Origin: Calliopum simillimum
Lineage: Eukaryota > Arthropoda > Insecta > Diptera > Lauxaniidae
NCBI GenBank assembly: GCA_951812925.1
Contig: OX638369.1
Location: 20,427,329 to 20,491,328, forward strand
Length of the DNA: 64,000 nt
Direction of reading: 5' to 3'
Below, one piece after another: positions 11,788-23,546 of the stretch (positions are counted from its first letter, which is position 1; each line of letters opens with the position of its first letter). The translations under genes and the position numbers were made by a program. The notes beneath the pieces were generated by a model, which was not told where the DNA came from, did not search any database, and saw nothing but the letters and a program-made list of their open reading frames with translations.

Positions 11788-14749
11788 ATGCAAACAAGAC
11801 GACGACTTCATCCACACGATTCCGTTCAACAAACTCAACAGGAAGACGAAGGACGTTTTTTAATACCACAACAGCAACAACAACAACAACACCTTAATAT
11901 AAATATACCAAACGGAACAGTTCCGTTTAGCGTATCGCCTTCTGCTGCTGGTATTGTGTCCAGTGGAGAAACGCAACCTTTAATTCAAAACGTTACTGAC
12001 TTTGGCCTTGGGCAGAATCATTACAATTTTGCAAACAACAACTTAAACGCAACTGCATCTCCTATAGATACTGACGACAAATATAACAAAGCGAATCGTA
12101 CGTGGAATTTACGCTCGATTTCAAATCGTCTACAGGTGACATCGGGTAATGCGCTCCGCACCTTCATTCAGCAACCATTAAGTGCCGCAGCGGCTGTTGT
12201 CACTGGTAATCATCAGGAGTACAATAACAACAATAACAGCAACTACAACTATTCAGACTATAACGTCAATACATCACAAAAGCAACAACAACAACAACAG
12301 GAAGATAACTCCGAAGAAGATTTTCTATTGGAAAAAGAAATTGTTTTCGTCATGGCAGCACGCGATAGAACATCAGAGTTTACAAACGCCATACGTTCCT
12401 TGCAGTCACGTAATATATCACGTGCTGTTAATATTAGGGACCCACGCAAAGCTAAACAAGTTCAAAGTTATTCGGAATTCATGATGGTCGCAAAATTCGT
12501 TGGCAAGAATATTGCCAGCACATATGCAAAATTGGAGAAGCTCACTTTACGTAAGTAACTTTTGCAATCAATTGAGAATTTTTTTTTTTTAGTTAACTGT
12601 TTGAAAAAGATCGATGAAGGTCATTTTGGTTTGTAATCAACAACTGTGTTGAGCGTTTTGTAGCTCTATTTTTTCCCATGTTTCGACGCTCATCACGTGA
12701 TTTTTGTCCCTCGTAATAAAAGTTACTATGGTCTCTCTTTCACCAACGAAAAAAGACTAAGTTTTTCTATTTATCTTCGATTGTAATATCGGGGGTTTTG
12801 CAATGAAGTTTTCACGAAAACGGGCATCCCATAGTTAAACTTTTTTTTTGTTGGACTGATTTGTCCTATGCTAACTTCTTGCGCCAGAAATAATGTAAGC
12901 CATATGTAGTAACTACCAAACAAGCATGGATCAGATGATATTGTTGGTTTGTGCTTACGGTTCAATGGGTTTTAGTAAAAACACCAACAAAATTACAAAA
13001 ACAAGGCGAAATGCATAAAGGAAAACAAAAATAAATGTTTATTGGTTTTAGTTACGATCCAATGATCACCATAAACATATCATCGGCGAATTTGCCGACA
13101 TACAAAAGAAATTGACAAGCATACTATATTTAACCTTTTACATAGATTTGTTGAAAATCACAGCAAAAAGCAAATACAGCACATGTAAAAGTTTTAATTT
13201 TTTGTGTTTTTCCCATTTTGCTGTTTCAACTCGCTTATATTTGGGGTTATCGTGAGTAAATATTCCCTGGGAATTTTTTTTCAGACTGTCGTGCATTCTA
13301 TATAGCAGTTTGAGTAAAATTCCCCGGGAATATTGATTCACGATAACCCCCCTTTTCTTGCGTAGCACCTTCGTTTGCAACCTTATTTGGCGAGACAACA
13401 GTAGGGCAATTCATAACAAAGGGTTGCTGTGATTCTTAAGAAATCTGTGCAAAATGTTAAATATAGTATTTCTGATAATATGAATGTGGTGATCATTGAA
13501 ACGTAACGGAAACCAGCCTTCCAATAAACATTTTTTTTGTTGTCCTTTATGCATTTTGCCTTGTTTTTGTAATTTGTTGGTGTTTTTACTAAAACACATT
13601 GAAGTAAGCTCAAACCAACAATTATCATCTGATCCATGCTTGTTTGGTAGCTAATAATGTAAACACATTATCTGCTCCAAAAAACAACTTAAAAGAAACC
13701 TGTGCATTTTTTTGCTCTAGCTCATGCTGAAAATTGTTACGAAATATTTATCAACAATTTTGAAGAAAATTCCCTACAAAATTTCGTACGGTTCACAATG
13801 TATAAATGGCAAGTTTAAGAAAAAACCGGAATTACGTTTTGACTGGCGTGAATTTTTATCATAATTGCGCATAAGCTGAAAGCAAAAAACGTTTTCCTTA
13901 AAATGCTTAACACTCATTACTGCGTGAATAGCGTTTTTTTCCATAACCAGCGGCTTCCCAAATAGTGAAATTTATGTTGATTTGTTTTTCCTTTCAGTTG
14001 CAAAGAAGAAAAGCCTCTTTGACGATCGACCTCAGGAAATTCAAGAGCTGACTTACATCATCAAAGGAGATCTTAATGCTCTAAATCAACAAATCGCACG
14101 TCTTCAAGAAATTTCCAAGGATCAACGACGCACTAATAACGGAAAGCATCTGGTATCACATTCCTCAAATATGGTGCTTGCACTGCAGTCTAAATTGGCC
14201 AGCATGAGCACCGATTTTAAACAAATTCTCGAAGTGCGGACCGAAAATCTCAAACAACAAAAAACACGTCGAGATCAATTTAGTCAAGGTGGACCAGTAT
14301 CTGTGAATTCAGTTTCTCAATCAACAGCTAAACATGGTTCGCTGCTATTAAGTGAAGAAAATCAAGCCGTAAGCATAGACATGTCATCAACTAGTGACAC
14401 AACACCGCTATTAGGACCACCAGCACGATTGCAAACTCAACAACAGATTGCACTATACGATGAATCCGACAATTATGTACAACAACGTGCTGAAACAATG
14501 CAAAATATTGAATCAACAATAGTTGAATTAGGCGGCATTTTCCAGCAACTGGCGCATATGGTAAAAGAACAGGAAGAAATTGTTGAGCGAATTGATACAA
14601 ATGTACAGGATGCTGAGATGAACATAGAAGCAGCGCATGGTGAAATATTAAAATATTTTCAATCTGTTTCGAAAAATCGTTGGCTAATGATAAAAATTTT
14701 CGGCGTATTGATATTTTTCTTTATATTTTTCGTTGTTTTTATGGCGTAG
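11788..14749 (+). CDS. Syx5: Syntaxin-5, Golgi Qa-SNARE
   Basis: Syntaxin-5 drives ER-Golgi and intra-Golgi vesicle fusion. Exon 1 is 11788-12550 and exon 2 is 13998-14749 (TTA C|GTAAGT ... TTTCAG|TT), giving 504 residues. The N-terminus MQTRRRL holds a basic RRR motif, followed by long Gln/Asn-rich low-complexity stretches not shared with mammals. The core matches the family: DRTSEFTNAIRSLQ, AKLEKLTL/LAKKKSLFDDRPQEIQELTYIIK, ASMSTDFKQILEVRTENLKQQ. The SNARE motif near residues 420-475 includes IESTIVELGGIFQQLAHMVKEQ with the zero-layer Gln. A C-terminal membrane anchor follows. Met189 (12352) matches the start of the mammalian short isoform. An out-of-frame ATG at 11783 overlaps the first start. 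Confidence 0.95.
12551..13997. repeat. Syx5 intron with a large inverted repeat
   Basis: Arms at about 12907-13071 and 13488-13655 are inverted copies; both include the CAAACAAGCATGGATCAGATGAT region and an ACACCAACAAA block. The spacer, about 415 bases, contains a separate palindromic mini-element at 13243-13352. No protein-coding frame is recognisable. It probably represents one inverted-repeat transposon carrying another. Confidence 0.6.
13243..13352. mobile_element. Palindromic mini-element, GGGGTTATCGTGA family
   Basis: The first 35 bases (GGGGTTATCGTGAGTAAATA then TTCCC) are nearly the reverse complement of the last 35, and the whole is about 110 bp. Related copies lie at 60434-60492 (partial) and 60574-60671. 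It sits in the spacer of the Syx5 intron inverted repeat. The target duplication is not clear. Confidence 0.6.
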
Positions 14750-15661
14750 TATTGTTAACATTATATCTGGAAAAAAAAATTATTTTATTTAAATTTTTAA
14801 AAAATATATATATACCTTACTTTGTTTATTGCTAATAATTGCTATTTTATATCTCTAAAAACTGCTGACTTTTGTTGTTATATTCCTTATCTCTTTTTTT
14901 GTTTCACTTGCTTAATAGAAAAGTACAATCAACAATTTCCTGCATGTAACATCTTTGCTTTAGAAAAAACCTACAATAGAAACTGAAATTCATACAATGA
15001 TAAACTTAGTTTTTATGGCATGACTTTGCATTTACATCAAAAAATTTCAGCCGAAAAAATCTAAAGAAACTAACCTGTTGTTGACCATTGAAATTCTTTT
15101 GAGCAATAAATGGTACATTTATTTCTTTTATCTTGAGAAAATAGAATTTTCGATACAAACAAGCAATTTTTGTTTGTTGCTGCATATACCGATAGAGTTT
15201 TTCACAAATAAAGTTGAGAAATTTATTTTTTATTTTTTGAATAAGCAACAGAAATATGACATTCTTAATTTGTTAATAATTTAAAGTATCATTTGTCAGC
15301 TTGGTATGTATAAATAAAAATGTTGGTTTATGATGTTTTCAAAAAATCTAAATAAAGGTTGCATTATGCATAATCATTTATACGTATACGCTAAAAACTT
15401 TTTTTGGGTGGTAAAATTAGAAAAACCTCTATTGAAAACTAAATTATGTAACAGTGTGTATTTTTATTTTATTAAATTAAAACTTTTACAAATGTATAAG
15501 ATATTTAAATGGACATTTGAATTAAACTTCAAATTAAATTAATATTCTATTTGTTTATGACTTTGACTGCATGTTGATCCTTTACGTTGTTAATCTCCCA
15601 AAATTAAAAAAAAAAAAAATTAAAAGTATTTATTCAGCTGCTTATAATCCATAAATTTCTC
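14750..15661. other. Convergent 3' region between Syx5 and cni
   Basis: AT-rich DNA holding both 3' UTRs. AATAAA-type signals are frequent. Open frames here (for example 15078-15284 and 15330-15542) have the base bias of random AT-rich DNA and no recognisable motifs. Confidence 0.5.
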
Positions 15662-18578
15662 TTACGTCGATATGAGCGAGTATACCATGCTGAAAATTTT
15701 AAAGAAAATTTAATTAAATTAAACATTTTGTTAAGGCGACACGAAAACAAAATCTTACCCATAAATATAGTAGAAAAAGGATATAAGATAAATAGCCAAT
15801 TTTATCCATCCCTCTCGCATATTCTTTGATAGATTATCAGTGCTTAAAACTGTTGTTGGATCGTAGAGACCGGGGCCAGTCATAACAGGACGATTCTTGT
15901 ATCTAAGGAGAAGAATTATTATAAGAGTTTGTATGTAAATTATAATATTACATGAACCAGGAAATAACTCTACCAGCAATCGGCCGAGTCGCGTATTTTT
16001 TTGCTTGCTTTTAGCAAAATTGATAAATTTCAGGTAAATTTCTTACGGGGTCACTGCTGGTGACCAGGAACTTTTTGTACCCTTAAAAATATAAATTTCT
16101 TCATATATGTTTGTACATATGAAAGTTTTTACATAAAGTCTTGAAAAAATCGGGGTATAATCAGGCGGTAGGAAATACGGCCCAATGAAATACAGTTTAA
16201 AAAAAAAAACGCCCTCAAAAATAAAAAAAACGAAATAACGCCCATAATTCAATACCGGTAGTAACCTTTTAAGGATGCAGAAGAAACATCAATCAAAGTG
16301 TTTACATTTTTGTCCCTTCACAATCGGTAGAATTCCAAAAAGAAACATCTTAAAAGTTTATAAGTATAAAAAATATTTAAATGCATCGAAGTAATCGGTA
16401 AAAGCCAAAATGTTCTGAAACCATCTAAAATATCGGTAAGAGTCCAAAAGTATCGAAAATCATCTAAAATGCCGGTTAGAGCCCAAAAGTATCGAAAAAC
16501 ATTACAAATATCGGTAAAAGTTCAACAATTTCGAAGAACATCTAAAATATCGGTAAAAGTCTAAAAATATCGAAAAACATCTAAAATATCGGTAAAAGTC
16601 TCAAAATATCGAAAGACATCTATAATATCGGTAACAGTCCAACGATTTCGAAAAACATAAATATTTAATTGGAAAAAGTCCAAAAATATCGGTAAATGTC
16701 TAAAAGAATTGAGTTTGATAACTTATGAACTGATATGTATGCATATATCATAGGTATGTTTTAAGTGTCATGAAATTCATTTCTTGTATGGGATTTGGAT
16801 GTTTTGTATTAAATCGAATGGAGACTACATTTCAGAATACCGACTAGACGGCGTTAGGAAATAACGCCCAAGGAAATAACGCCCAAAAAAAAAACGAAAT
16901 AACGCCCAAATTATTTTCATATAAATTTGGGCGATAATCATTTTGGAAATAACGCCCAAAATTTATTTGTATGAAAATAATTTGGGCGTTATTTCGTTTT
17001 TCGTTTTTGGGCGTTATTTCATTTTTTAAAAATAAAATGAAATAACGCCCAAAAAAACGAAATAAAGCCCAAATTTTTGGGCGTTATTTCCAAAATGATT
17101 ATCGCCCAAATTTATATGAAAATAATTTGGGCATTATTTCGTTTTTGTTTTTGGGCGTTATTTCATATTTTTTGGGCGTTATTTCGTTTTTTATTTTGGG
17201 CGTTATTACGTCATTTTATTTTTGGGCGTTATTTCGTTTTTTTTTTGGGCGTTATTTCCTTGGGCGTTATTTCCTAACGCCCGACTAGACGGGGTTGTAG
17301 AAAAGCTTCGGCTCATGTTTCGTTTACGGATAAATTCGCTAAAATTCTGAAACTAATTTTTAATTATTAAGTTCTTAATTCTAAGAAAGAATATGCGTTC
17401 AAAAAGTGTTGGCAAGATGTGGTTTCGGAGATATAGCCATCGGAAGATCAGGATATATCTTCTATGAAAACCGCTATAAGTTGGGGACGCCTGGATGAAT
17501 TTGGAAAATATTGGTGTCATATCATAGGTATTATAATAACCAATTCTAATAAGACAAATAGTTTTTCAATCAGATGCATAGTTTTTGAAATATGGCGATT
17601 GAAGGTAGTGCACTAAAATTAGGAAAAACAAAAGTAACGGGATGAAAAAATTCTGCGGGACAGAAGCAGCAAATGCGGTACTGTCCCGCAGAATCTGGGA
17701 CGGTTGGCCGCCTTATGTAATAGCATTGTTGTTGTAATATTGTTGTTATATTGTAGTTATAAAGTTGTAATATTGTTGTTGATGTAATAATGTTGCTGTT
17801 ACTGTTATGTTTGAAAAACTTCATAAAATTTTCGAAAAATCGTCATATCTCGAAAACTATGTATCTGATTCAAAATTTATTTATAGGCTATTAACATACC
17901 TTTACACCAATATTTTCCAAATCCATCCAGGGTTTTTCAACTCATAGTAGTTTTCATAATAGATAATATCCGGATCTTCCGATGGCTATATCTCCGAAAG
18001 CAGATCTCGCCGATACTTGTTTTGTTGTTGTTGTAATTCGTTTTTAAAGCCCTTTTAGGGGGTAAAAACAGAAAAAAATTATCCGTACTATCCGAATTTC
18101 ATCCGTAAAGGAAACATGCTCCAAAGCTTCTTTGTACTTAACTCAAAACATCAAAAATGTAGATATCAAGTTGTGTTAGACATACATATGAATAGCAATT
18201 TTCTGGACATAAACAAGGTAACAAATCTTACGATGACTTAACACTTACCTCCATACATGATAAGCAATAAGTGGAATATTAATACACAAGGAAAACCACT
18301 CGCCGCAAAATAGGAAGAGCACATTTAGAAAAATATGCAAAAGATACTCGGGCAGCACCAGCTGAAAAACGAAAAAAAAACAAGCGGTCAAAAAAGAAAC
18401 TTATCATATTTTAGGACAAAAGACTTGCCGGATTTAAACTGTTGCACTGATCAATTGGATTTTTATAATCGGTTTTAAGTTCATCAAACGCAATGACGTG
18501 AAAAATAGCAAAGAAAATTAAAAATGCATCTCCAATCAACGCTACGATGTAAGTGAATGCTGTGAAATTGAACGCCAT
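15662..18578 (-). CDS. cni: Cornichon, COPII cargo receptor
   Basis: Cornichon is a multi-pass ER protein that loads TGF-alpha-type ligands such as Gurken into COPII vesicles. Four exons (18429-18578, 18249-18361, 15759-15902, 15662-15689) give 144 residues, the family's usual length. The start [19 protein letters not shown] and the end MVYSLIST are family hallmarks. Other visible blocks are [28 protein letters not shown] and [16 protein letters not shown]. Exon 1 ends CCG|GCAAGT, so intron 1 (67 bp) is a GC-AG intron; the other introns are GT-AG. Intron 2 (15903-18248) is swollen by repeats. It is convergent with Syx5 and divergent from glucosidase II beta. Confidence 0.96.
16164..16252. repeat. 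Decayed fragment of the GCGTTAGGAAATAACGCCC family
   Basis: GCGGTAGGAAATACGGCCCA at 16164 and later ACGAAATAACGCCC resemble the arm of the full fold-back element at 16851. It has no matching right end and lies in cni intron 2. Confidence 0.45.
16384..16705. repeat. Degenerate tandem repeat, period about 39 bp
   Basis: About eight units of the form ATCGGTAAAAGTCCAAAA-ATATCGAAAAACATCTAAAAT follow one another with small length changes; ATCGGTA-type starts fall at about 16394, 16432, 16471, 16511, 16548, 16589 and 16627. It lies in cni intron 2. No reading frame is conserved between units, so it is a minisatellite rather than a coding repeat. Confidence 0.75.
16851..17280. mobile_element. Fold-back element with 11-bp target duplication, 430 bp
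   Basis: Both ends are GCGTTAGGAAATAACGCCC in inverted orientation. The arms consist of repeated GGGCGTTATTTC units, so nearly the whole element can fold into a hairpin. The 11 bases CCGACTAGACG occur immediately before (16840-16850) and after (17281-17291), a perfect target duplication. Duplications of 9-11 bp are typical of Mutator-like elements, and fold-back elements have about 9 bp. No transposase is present. It lies in cni intron 2. Confidence 0.8.
17402..18010. mobile_element. Long-inverted-repeat element, GAGATATAGCCATCGGAAGA family
   Basis: The arm starting TTTCGGAGATATAGCCATCG at 17422 is mirrored by CGATGGCTATATCTCCGAAA near 17980-18000. The arms share further blocks (the ATATTGGTGTCATAT region). 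The middle holds a short hairpin around GCGGGACAG/CTGTCCCGC and a TTGTTG-rich stretch. At least six other full or partial copies lie in the window. It lies in cni intron 2. Confidence 0.7.
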
Positions 18579-20134
18579 TATTTTGTCGGCTCTTTTTTTG
18601 ACTAGACAAACTGTAGGTTTTGATCAATTTCAAAGATTTGAGTCCAAATGAAGAAGAAAGATATGAGTAATATTAAAATTTTTTCTTTTTTAACAAACAG
18701 TAATAAAGAAAATTTTCTTTTCACTTGGCTATTTTTTTTTTTTATTTTTTATGACGAACCCCACGGTTGCATTTTATGATGACACATATACTTTAAGACG
18801 AGGTCACGCGTTGGCTATCGTTTGTCATTTCACAATTCGTGTTTACTATCTTAAGGGCCGTACACAAGTAGTCTTACCTTCGCAAACCTAGTTCGTGCAA
18901 ACTAGAGAGTTTGCGCATACTTTTTTTTATCGCGTCCACACAACACAGGCAAGTCTGTGCAGTTTTCATAGCAACATGACGACTACAAATTTTTTATTTT
19001 CGTTTGAATTGTTTTTTTTTATAGTTTTTCAAAAAAAGATCAATGAAAAAAAGCATAATTTTCATGACAGAGCTATCGCATGCAATATAAATGCATTTAA
19101 AGACTGCAATTTAAGCGACAGTTTGAAGGCACGGTCTGTACGCCGTCCACACGCTCCAACTTGCCTGCGCAAGCTTAGTTTGCACAAAGAAATCTTTGGA
19201 AATTCAAAGAAAGCACAGGCCGCACTTTTTGACTATGCAAACTTGACTTTTGCCGTCCATACACTTGAGACTAAATTGTCGGGAAGCGGTTTTTGCATTT
19301 TGATAAAGTAGAGAATTCGCGAAATTTCAACACTCCAAAAACAAAACTACATAATCTTTCCAAGTTTCTGTATTTTTAGAGATTTAACTAGAGGCTTAAC
19401 TAGAGCTAAACTTCAATTACACATACGGCTGCGACTAAGAGCTTTTTCGCACGACAAATGTACTGTATGAACAGGATAGTGTCACAACTATCTTGTCTGG
19501 AGCGATAGCAAATCGCTCGTGTGTTCGCTCTCATATACCGCAATGGAGAATTAGATTGTTGCGCATTTTTTTGTCTGCTGTGTGTCGTCGTGTTTATATT
19601 GTACAAAATTTGAGCTGGATTGTGAGTCGTTCGAGAGCTCTTCGATTGCTTAAAATGTTGACGTGAAAGGAACTCTAGCGCGCAAAAATTTTATTTTGTT
19701 AGATGGAGTAGTATAACTTTAAAAGTAGAAAAATAAAACCTTATCAAAACGGATACATATTCATTAAAATCCAGTTAAGTTGATAGCCCTTTTATGAAAT
19801 TGGATCAAAGCGATAAGACTATCTGCCAACCCTTCAGCCAAGTGTGTGCTGTCTCTTACATCTTTGCTTTAATAGCTGACGTTTTGATTAACAACTATCC
19901 ACTTGCCAAAATTTGACATTTCACATACAAAAAAAAAGGAATTTCATCGGTATCTTCTGAACCAAGACTATAGAATAAAAAAAGATAAAGTGGGAAATTT
20001 TTTTTTTCGACCGGTGTTAATCATTTGAAATTGTGCTTTTATCTTCAACAAAGAAAGTTGATAGCTGAACAAATAAGACCGAGAAAATCCAAGCATTTAC
20101 TTTTGATAAAGTCTCTTCATATTTTTTCAACAGA
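18579..20134. other. Divergent intergenic region between cni and glucosidase II beta
   Basis: This holds the promoters of both genes. At 18850-19280 the pattern GCCGTMCACAC...CAAACTTG.CTGCGCAA recurs three or four times in degenerate form, so it is a decayed repeat; the 138-codon open frame across it (18895-19311) is not convincing as a gene. No other element was recognised. Confidence 0.45.
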
Positions 20135-21879
20135 ATGAGCGACTTGAGTATCTTTAGTATATCAGCGGCCATTCTGGTACTGTTGGCACTTGTTCACACT
20201 ACCACAAGTACAGTGCAAATACCACGTCCCCGTGGAGTTTCAATTTCTGCAACTTCACTTTACCAAGAATCGGATGCGGGAACATTTGTGTGCTTAGACA
20301 ACTCTAAAGCAATAAAATTTAATCAAGTAAACGATGATTATTGTGATTGTGCCGATGGTAGCGATGAACCTGGCACGTCTGCATGTCCAAATGGACAATT
20401 CCATTGTACAAATCTAGGGCATAAGCCAAAAAATATACCAAGTTCACGTGTCAATGATGGCATTTGTGATTGTTGTGATACCAGCGATGAATATGCAAGT
20501 GGTACTAATTGTATAAATACCTGCCTAGAACTGGGACATGAAGAACAAAAGTTACGACGCAGCCTTGAGCAACTCCATAAAGACGGTGCCTCAATACGAT
20601 CCGAAATGATCAATAAAGGTAGAAAGATGCGTGAACAAAGAGATAAACGTTTGTCGGAGTTGAAACAACGCAAGACTGAGCAAGAATTGATAAAAGCCGA
20701 AAAAGAAGATCTTAAAAAGAGCGCTGAAGCCGTAGAGGGAGAAGCTCTAGAAGTTTATAAAGAACAACAACGTGAAGAAGACGAAGCTCAGAAAGCTGAA
20801 GGTGAATCAAACTTGAATTTAGCAGAGGCACAAGAGACATTCAGCAAATATGACACCAACAATGATGGTTTCATTGAAGTGACAGAATTGCAAGTAGATA
20901 TATCATTGGACAAGGATCGTGACGGTGTCGTAACAGTGGAAGAAGCTAAATTCTTTTTAGATGAGCGGGAGCGCATTGATTTAGATGCTTTTGTCACTTT
21001 ATCGTGGCCCCGTATTAAGCCATACTTAATGTTATCTCAGGGATTATTTAAACCACCAGCATCCGTTGAGGATGCAAATGAAGAAATTGAGGAAACAGAA
21101 GTACAAACTGAAGAAGAACATCCGAAAGAACAAGTTGATACAGAAGGAAGTGAAGGTAATATTTTTTTTTTTCGAACCTTTTCGTTATCTTATCATTCAA
21201 TTAAACCTTGGTTTCAGTATACATATAATTAAAATGAATCAACTTTTTTTCTTTTAAAATAGAACATGAAAATCATGAAGAATTCGAAACTGATGAAGGT
21301 TACGAAGAAGAAGAAGAAGCTGATGTTGGCGAAGGTTCTGTCGTTGAGGAGCCTAAATATAAGCCCGAATACGATCCCGAAACACAGCGCCTTATCGAAT
21401 TGGCCAATGAAGCACGCAATGCCTTCTCGGAAATAGAACGTGAAATTCGGGAAACTGAACATGAAATTAAAGATATCGAAGATCAAACATCTAAAGATTA
21501 TGGTGTAGATGAAGAATATGCATCATTAGATGGTGAATGCTTTACTTTTGAAGATCGTGAATATGTCTATAAACTATGTCCATTTGATCGTGCATCACAA
21601 CAGCAACGTAGTGGAGGGTCTGAAACGACTCTCGGCCGTTGGGATCAATGGACCGGTGACACGAATAATAAATATTCACAACAAAAATATTCGCATGGCG
21701 CATCATGTTGGAATGGGCCCCAACGTTCAGTTGTTGTCGAGCTAAAATGTGCTTTAGAACATAAAATAATTTCCGTAGCAGAACCGAACCGCTGTGAATA
21801 CTTTTTTGGATTCGAAACCCCTGCAGCTTGTGGTGGCCCAACTGGAGAAAATGTACATGCTGAACATGATGAACTTTAA
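20135..21879 (+). CDS. GCS2beta: Glucosidase II beta subunit (PRKCSH family)
   Basis: This is the regulatory subunit of ER glucosidase II, which trims the inner glucoses of N-glycans in the calnexin cycle. Exons 20135-21155 and 21263-21879 join in phase (GAAG|GTAATA ... AATAG|AA), giving 545 residues. An N-terminal hydrophobic signal peptide (about residues 5-26) precedes two Cys-rich LDLa-like modules ([32 protein letters not shown]). Then come a charged coiled coil, an EF-hand pair ([12 protein letters not shown] near 238, [12 protein letters not shown] near 258), an acidic stretch, and a mannose-6-phosphate-receptor-like domain from about 432 ([41 protein letters not shown]). The protein ends in HDEL, an ER retrieval signal. 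Confidence 0.95.
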
Positions 21880-22422
21880 ATAAATTTATGTATTACATAT
21901 TCATCTTTTTGAGTAGAGTACGTAGTACAACCTAAAGCATAATTGTAATTTTAAAATTAAGCGATTGTATATGTTATACAGAATATAGTGTCTCATTTAA
22001 ATAGCAACATTCTATGGTTAATGTATGTAATATTTTGCACATTTCAAAAGTTCATAAACGAGGAAAAAAATCATTCCTTTTATTTTAAAATTGTAAATGA
22101 AAAAAAAAAGCGAAAAATTATTGCAAATAAACTATGTAATTTTTTAATTGTTTTGTTTTCTTGTAGTCTAAAATGGAAGAATAACTGAACCCAGCGGTCT
22201 CATAGTGCAATGTTTTTATCCTCATGCAGCTTCTAGAGCGAGTAAAAGGTGGCAAGGTGGTATTATGTTACATGAAAATTTAATTTTTTTAGAATTTTTT
22301 CTAAAAAAATTTAATTTAAGAATATAAATTTATTAAAAGGTGGCATGAATAATTATTACAATTTTAAAGATTTTTTCAACAGAGCTAAGGTTTGAGGATA
22401 ACCAAAAAGAAATAAAAATACA
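21880..22422. other. 3' UTR and flank of glucosidase II beta
   Basis: AT-rich sequence with AATAAA-like signals near 21878 and 22380. No gene or element was recognised before the inverted-repeat element at 22423. Confidence 0.5.
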
Positions 22423-22805
22423 CAGGCCTGTTCTGCAATCCGCGTGGTTTCAATTACTTTTCACTTAGGAGGCTTTTTAACGAAAATGGTGAGTCATACG
22501 ATAAAAAGTATTAGAATCTTTTTTGTGGGGAATTACATGTTCTACAAATAATATTGATTTGTATTTACGAAAAAATAACTGTTTCGGATATACTCGATAA
22601 AGTCGTATTTTTCGACTTTTTGCTGTTTTTTAATAATATTTCCTATAGGGCTACTTTTTCGTTAATGCCAACCAATGTTATTTGTAGTACATGTAATTCC
22701 CCACAAAAAGATCCCAATATTTTTTATCGTATGACTCACCTTTTTCATGAAAAAGCCTCCTAAATGAAAAGTAATTGAAACCACACGAATTACGGAACAG
22801 GCCTG
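22423..22805. mobile_element. MITE with CAGGCCTGTTC ends, 383 bp
   Basis: Both ends read CAGGCCTGTTC inward. Similarity of the inverted arms continues for about 150 bases, through GGTTTCAATTACTTTTCA, GGAGGCTTTTT and GTGAGTCATACGATAAAA. No transposase fits in the short centre. The flanks show no clear target duplication. Confidence 0.75.
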
Positions 22806-23054
22806 ATAGTAATTTAACAAATACAGTTAACTTTGGAATTATTTTAAGAATATTTTTTTAACTATAGGCTGAGTACCATTTAACAATTTTTTAAAGATTT
22901 TGAATTTAGTCCCAATTATTTTTTCAGCATCTTATACGAAAAATAAAATAAAATAGATTTATATAAACTATTCAAATGATGAGATTACTTTGCAAAAATG
23001 CCGAATGACACTTTGTCCATAAATTAAAGTAATATTCTTCATACATATCTAAGT

Positions 23055-23546
23055 TTAGGCCTCACTAACAGCTAACTTTATATCTTCCAAATGTGAGTCC
23101 ATTTGATGTTCCAAAGCGAGTATATGACCCGTATTGCAGTTTTCCGCACCAACAAAAGTTAAAATCAATGGTAGTTTATTGATTTGTATAACCTAAAGCA
23201 AATAAGAGTGTAGGATAACTTTTCAAATTGGCCGAGAGTTATGTTATACCTGGTAATTGGAATACATCGAAATGATTGTTTTATTACGCCCTAAACCAAA
23301 TTTGCCTGCTTGGTCACTCGCTGTCGTAAATGTTGGAATAAAAGACGGCATCAAAGCGAAATCTATATTTTTCTCCTGGCTAACGCGCAGTAGTGGAACA
23401 CCATCTCGATCTGTAACTTGAATTACATATAGGCCATGGATCCTACAATTTAAATACATAAATATATTTAGAAACATTTAATTTAAATTATAATCAAATT
23501 ACTTGTGCAAGAGGCTGTTGAAGTACTTTTTAATATCATCAGTCAT
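23055..23546 (-). CDS. Lamtor3: LAMTOR3 / MP1, Ragulator subunit
   Basis: LAMTOR3 is a roadblock-fold subunit of Ragulator, the lysosomal scaffold for Rag GTPases, mTORC1 and MAPK signalling. Exons 23503-23546, 23250-23442 and 23055-23192 (GT-AG, all in phase) give 124 residues, the same length as the human protein. Matching blocks are DDIKKYFNSLLHKI, GLYVIQVTDRDGVPLLRV, FTTASDQAGKFGLGRNKTIISMYSNYQV and VIQINKLPLILTFVG. The Met at 23546 opens the first exon and no other in-frame start is near. It is convergent with glucosidase II beta. Confidence 0.95.

Noticed and set aside
18895..19311. 138-codon plus-strand frame between cni and glucosidase II beta
   Set aside because: It crosses a degenerate GCCGTCCACAC repeat, and has random composition with no motif or splice context.
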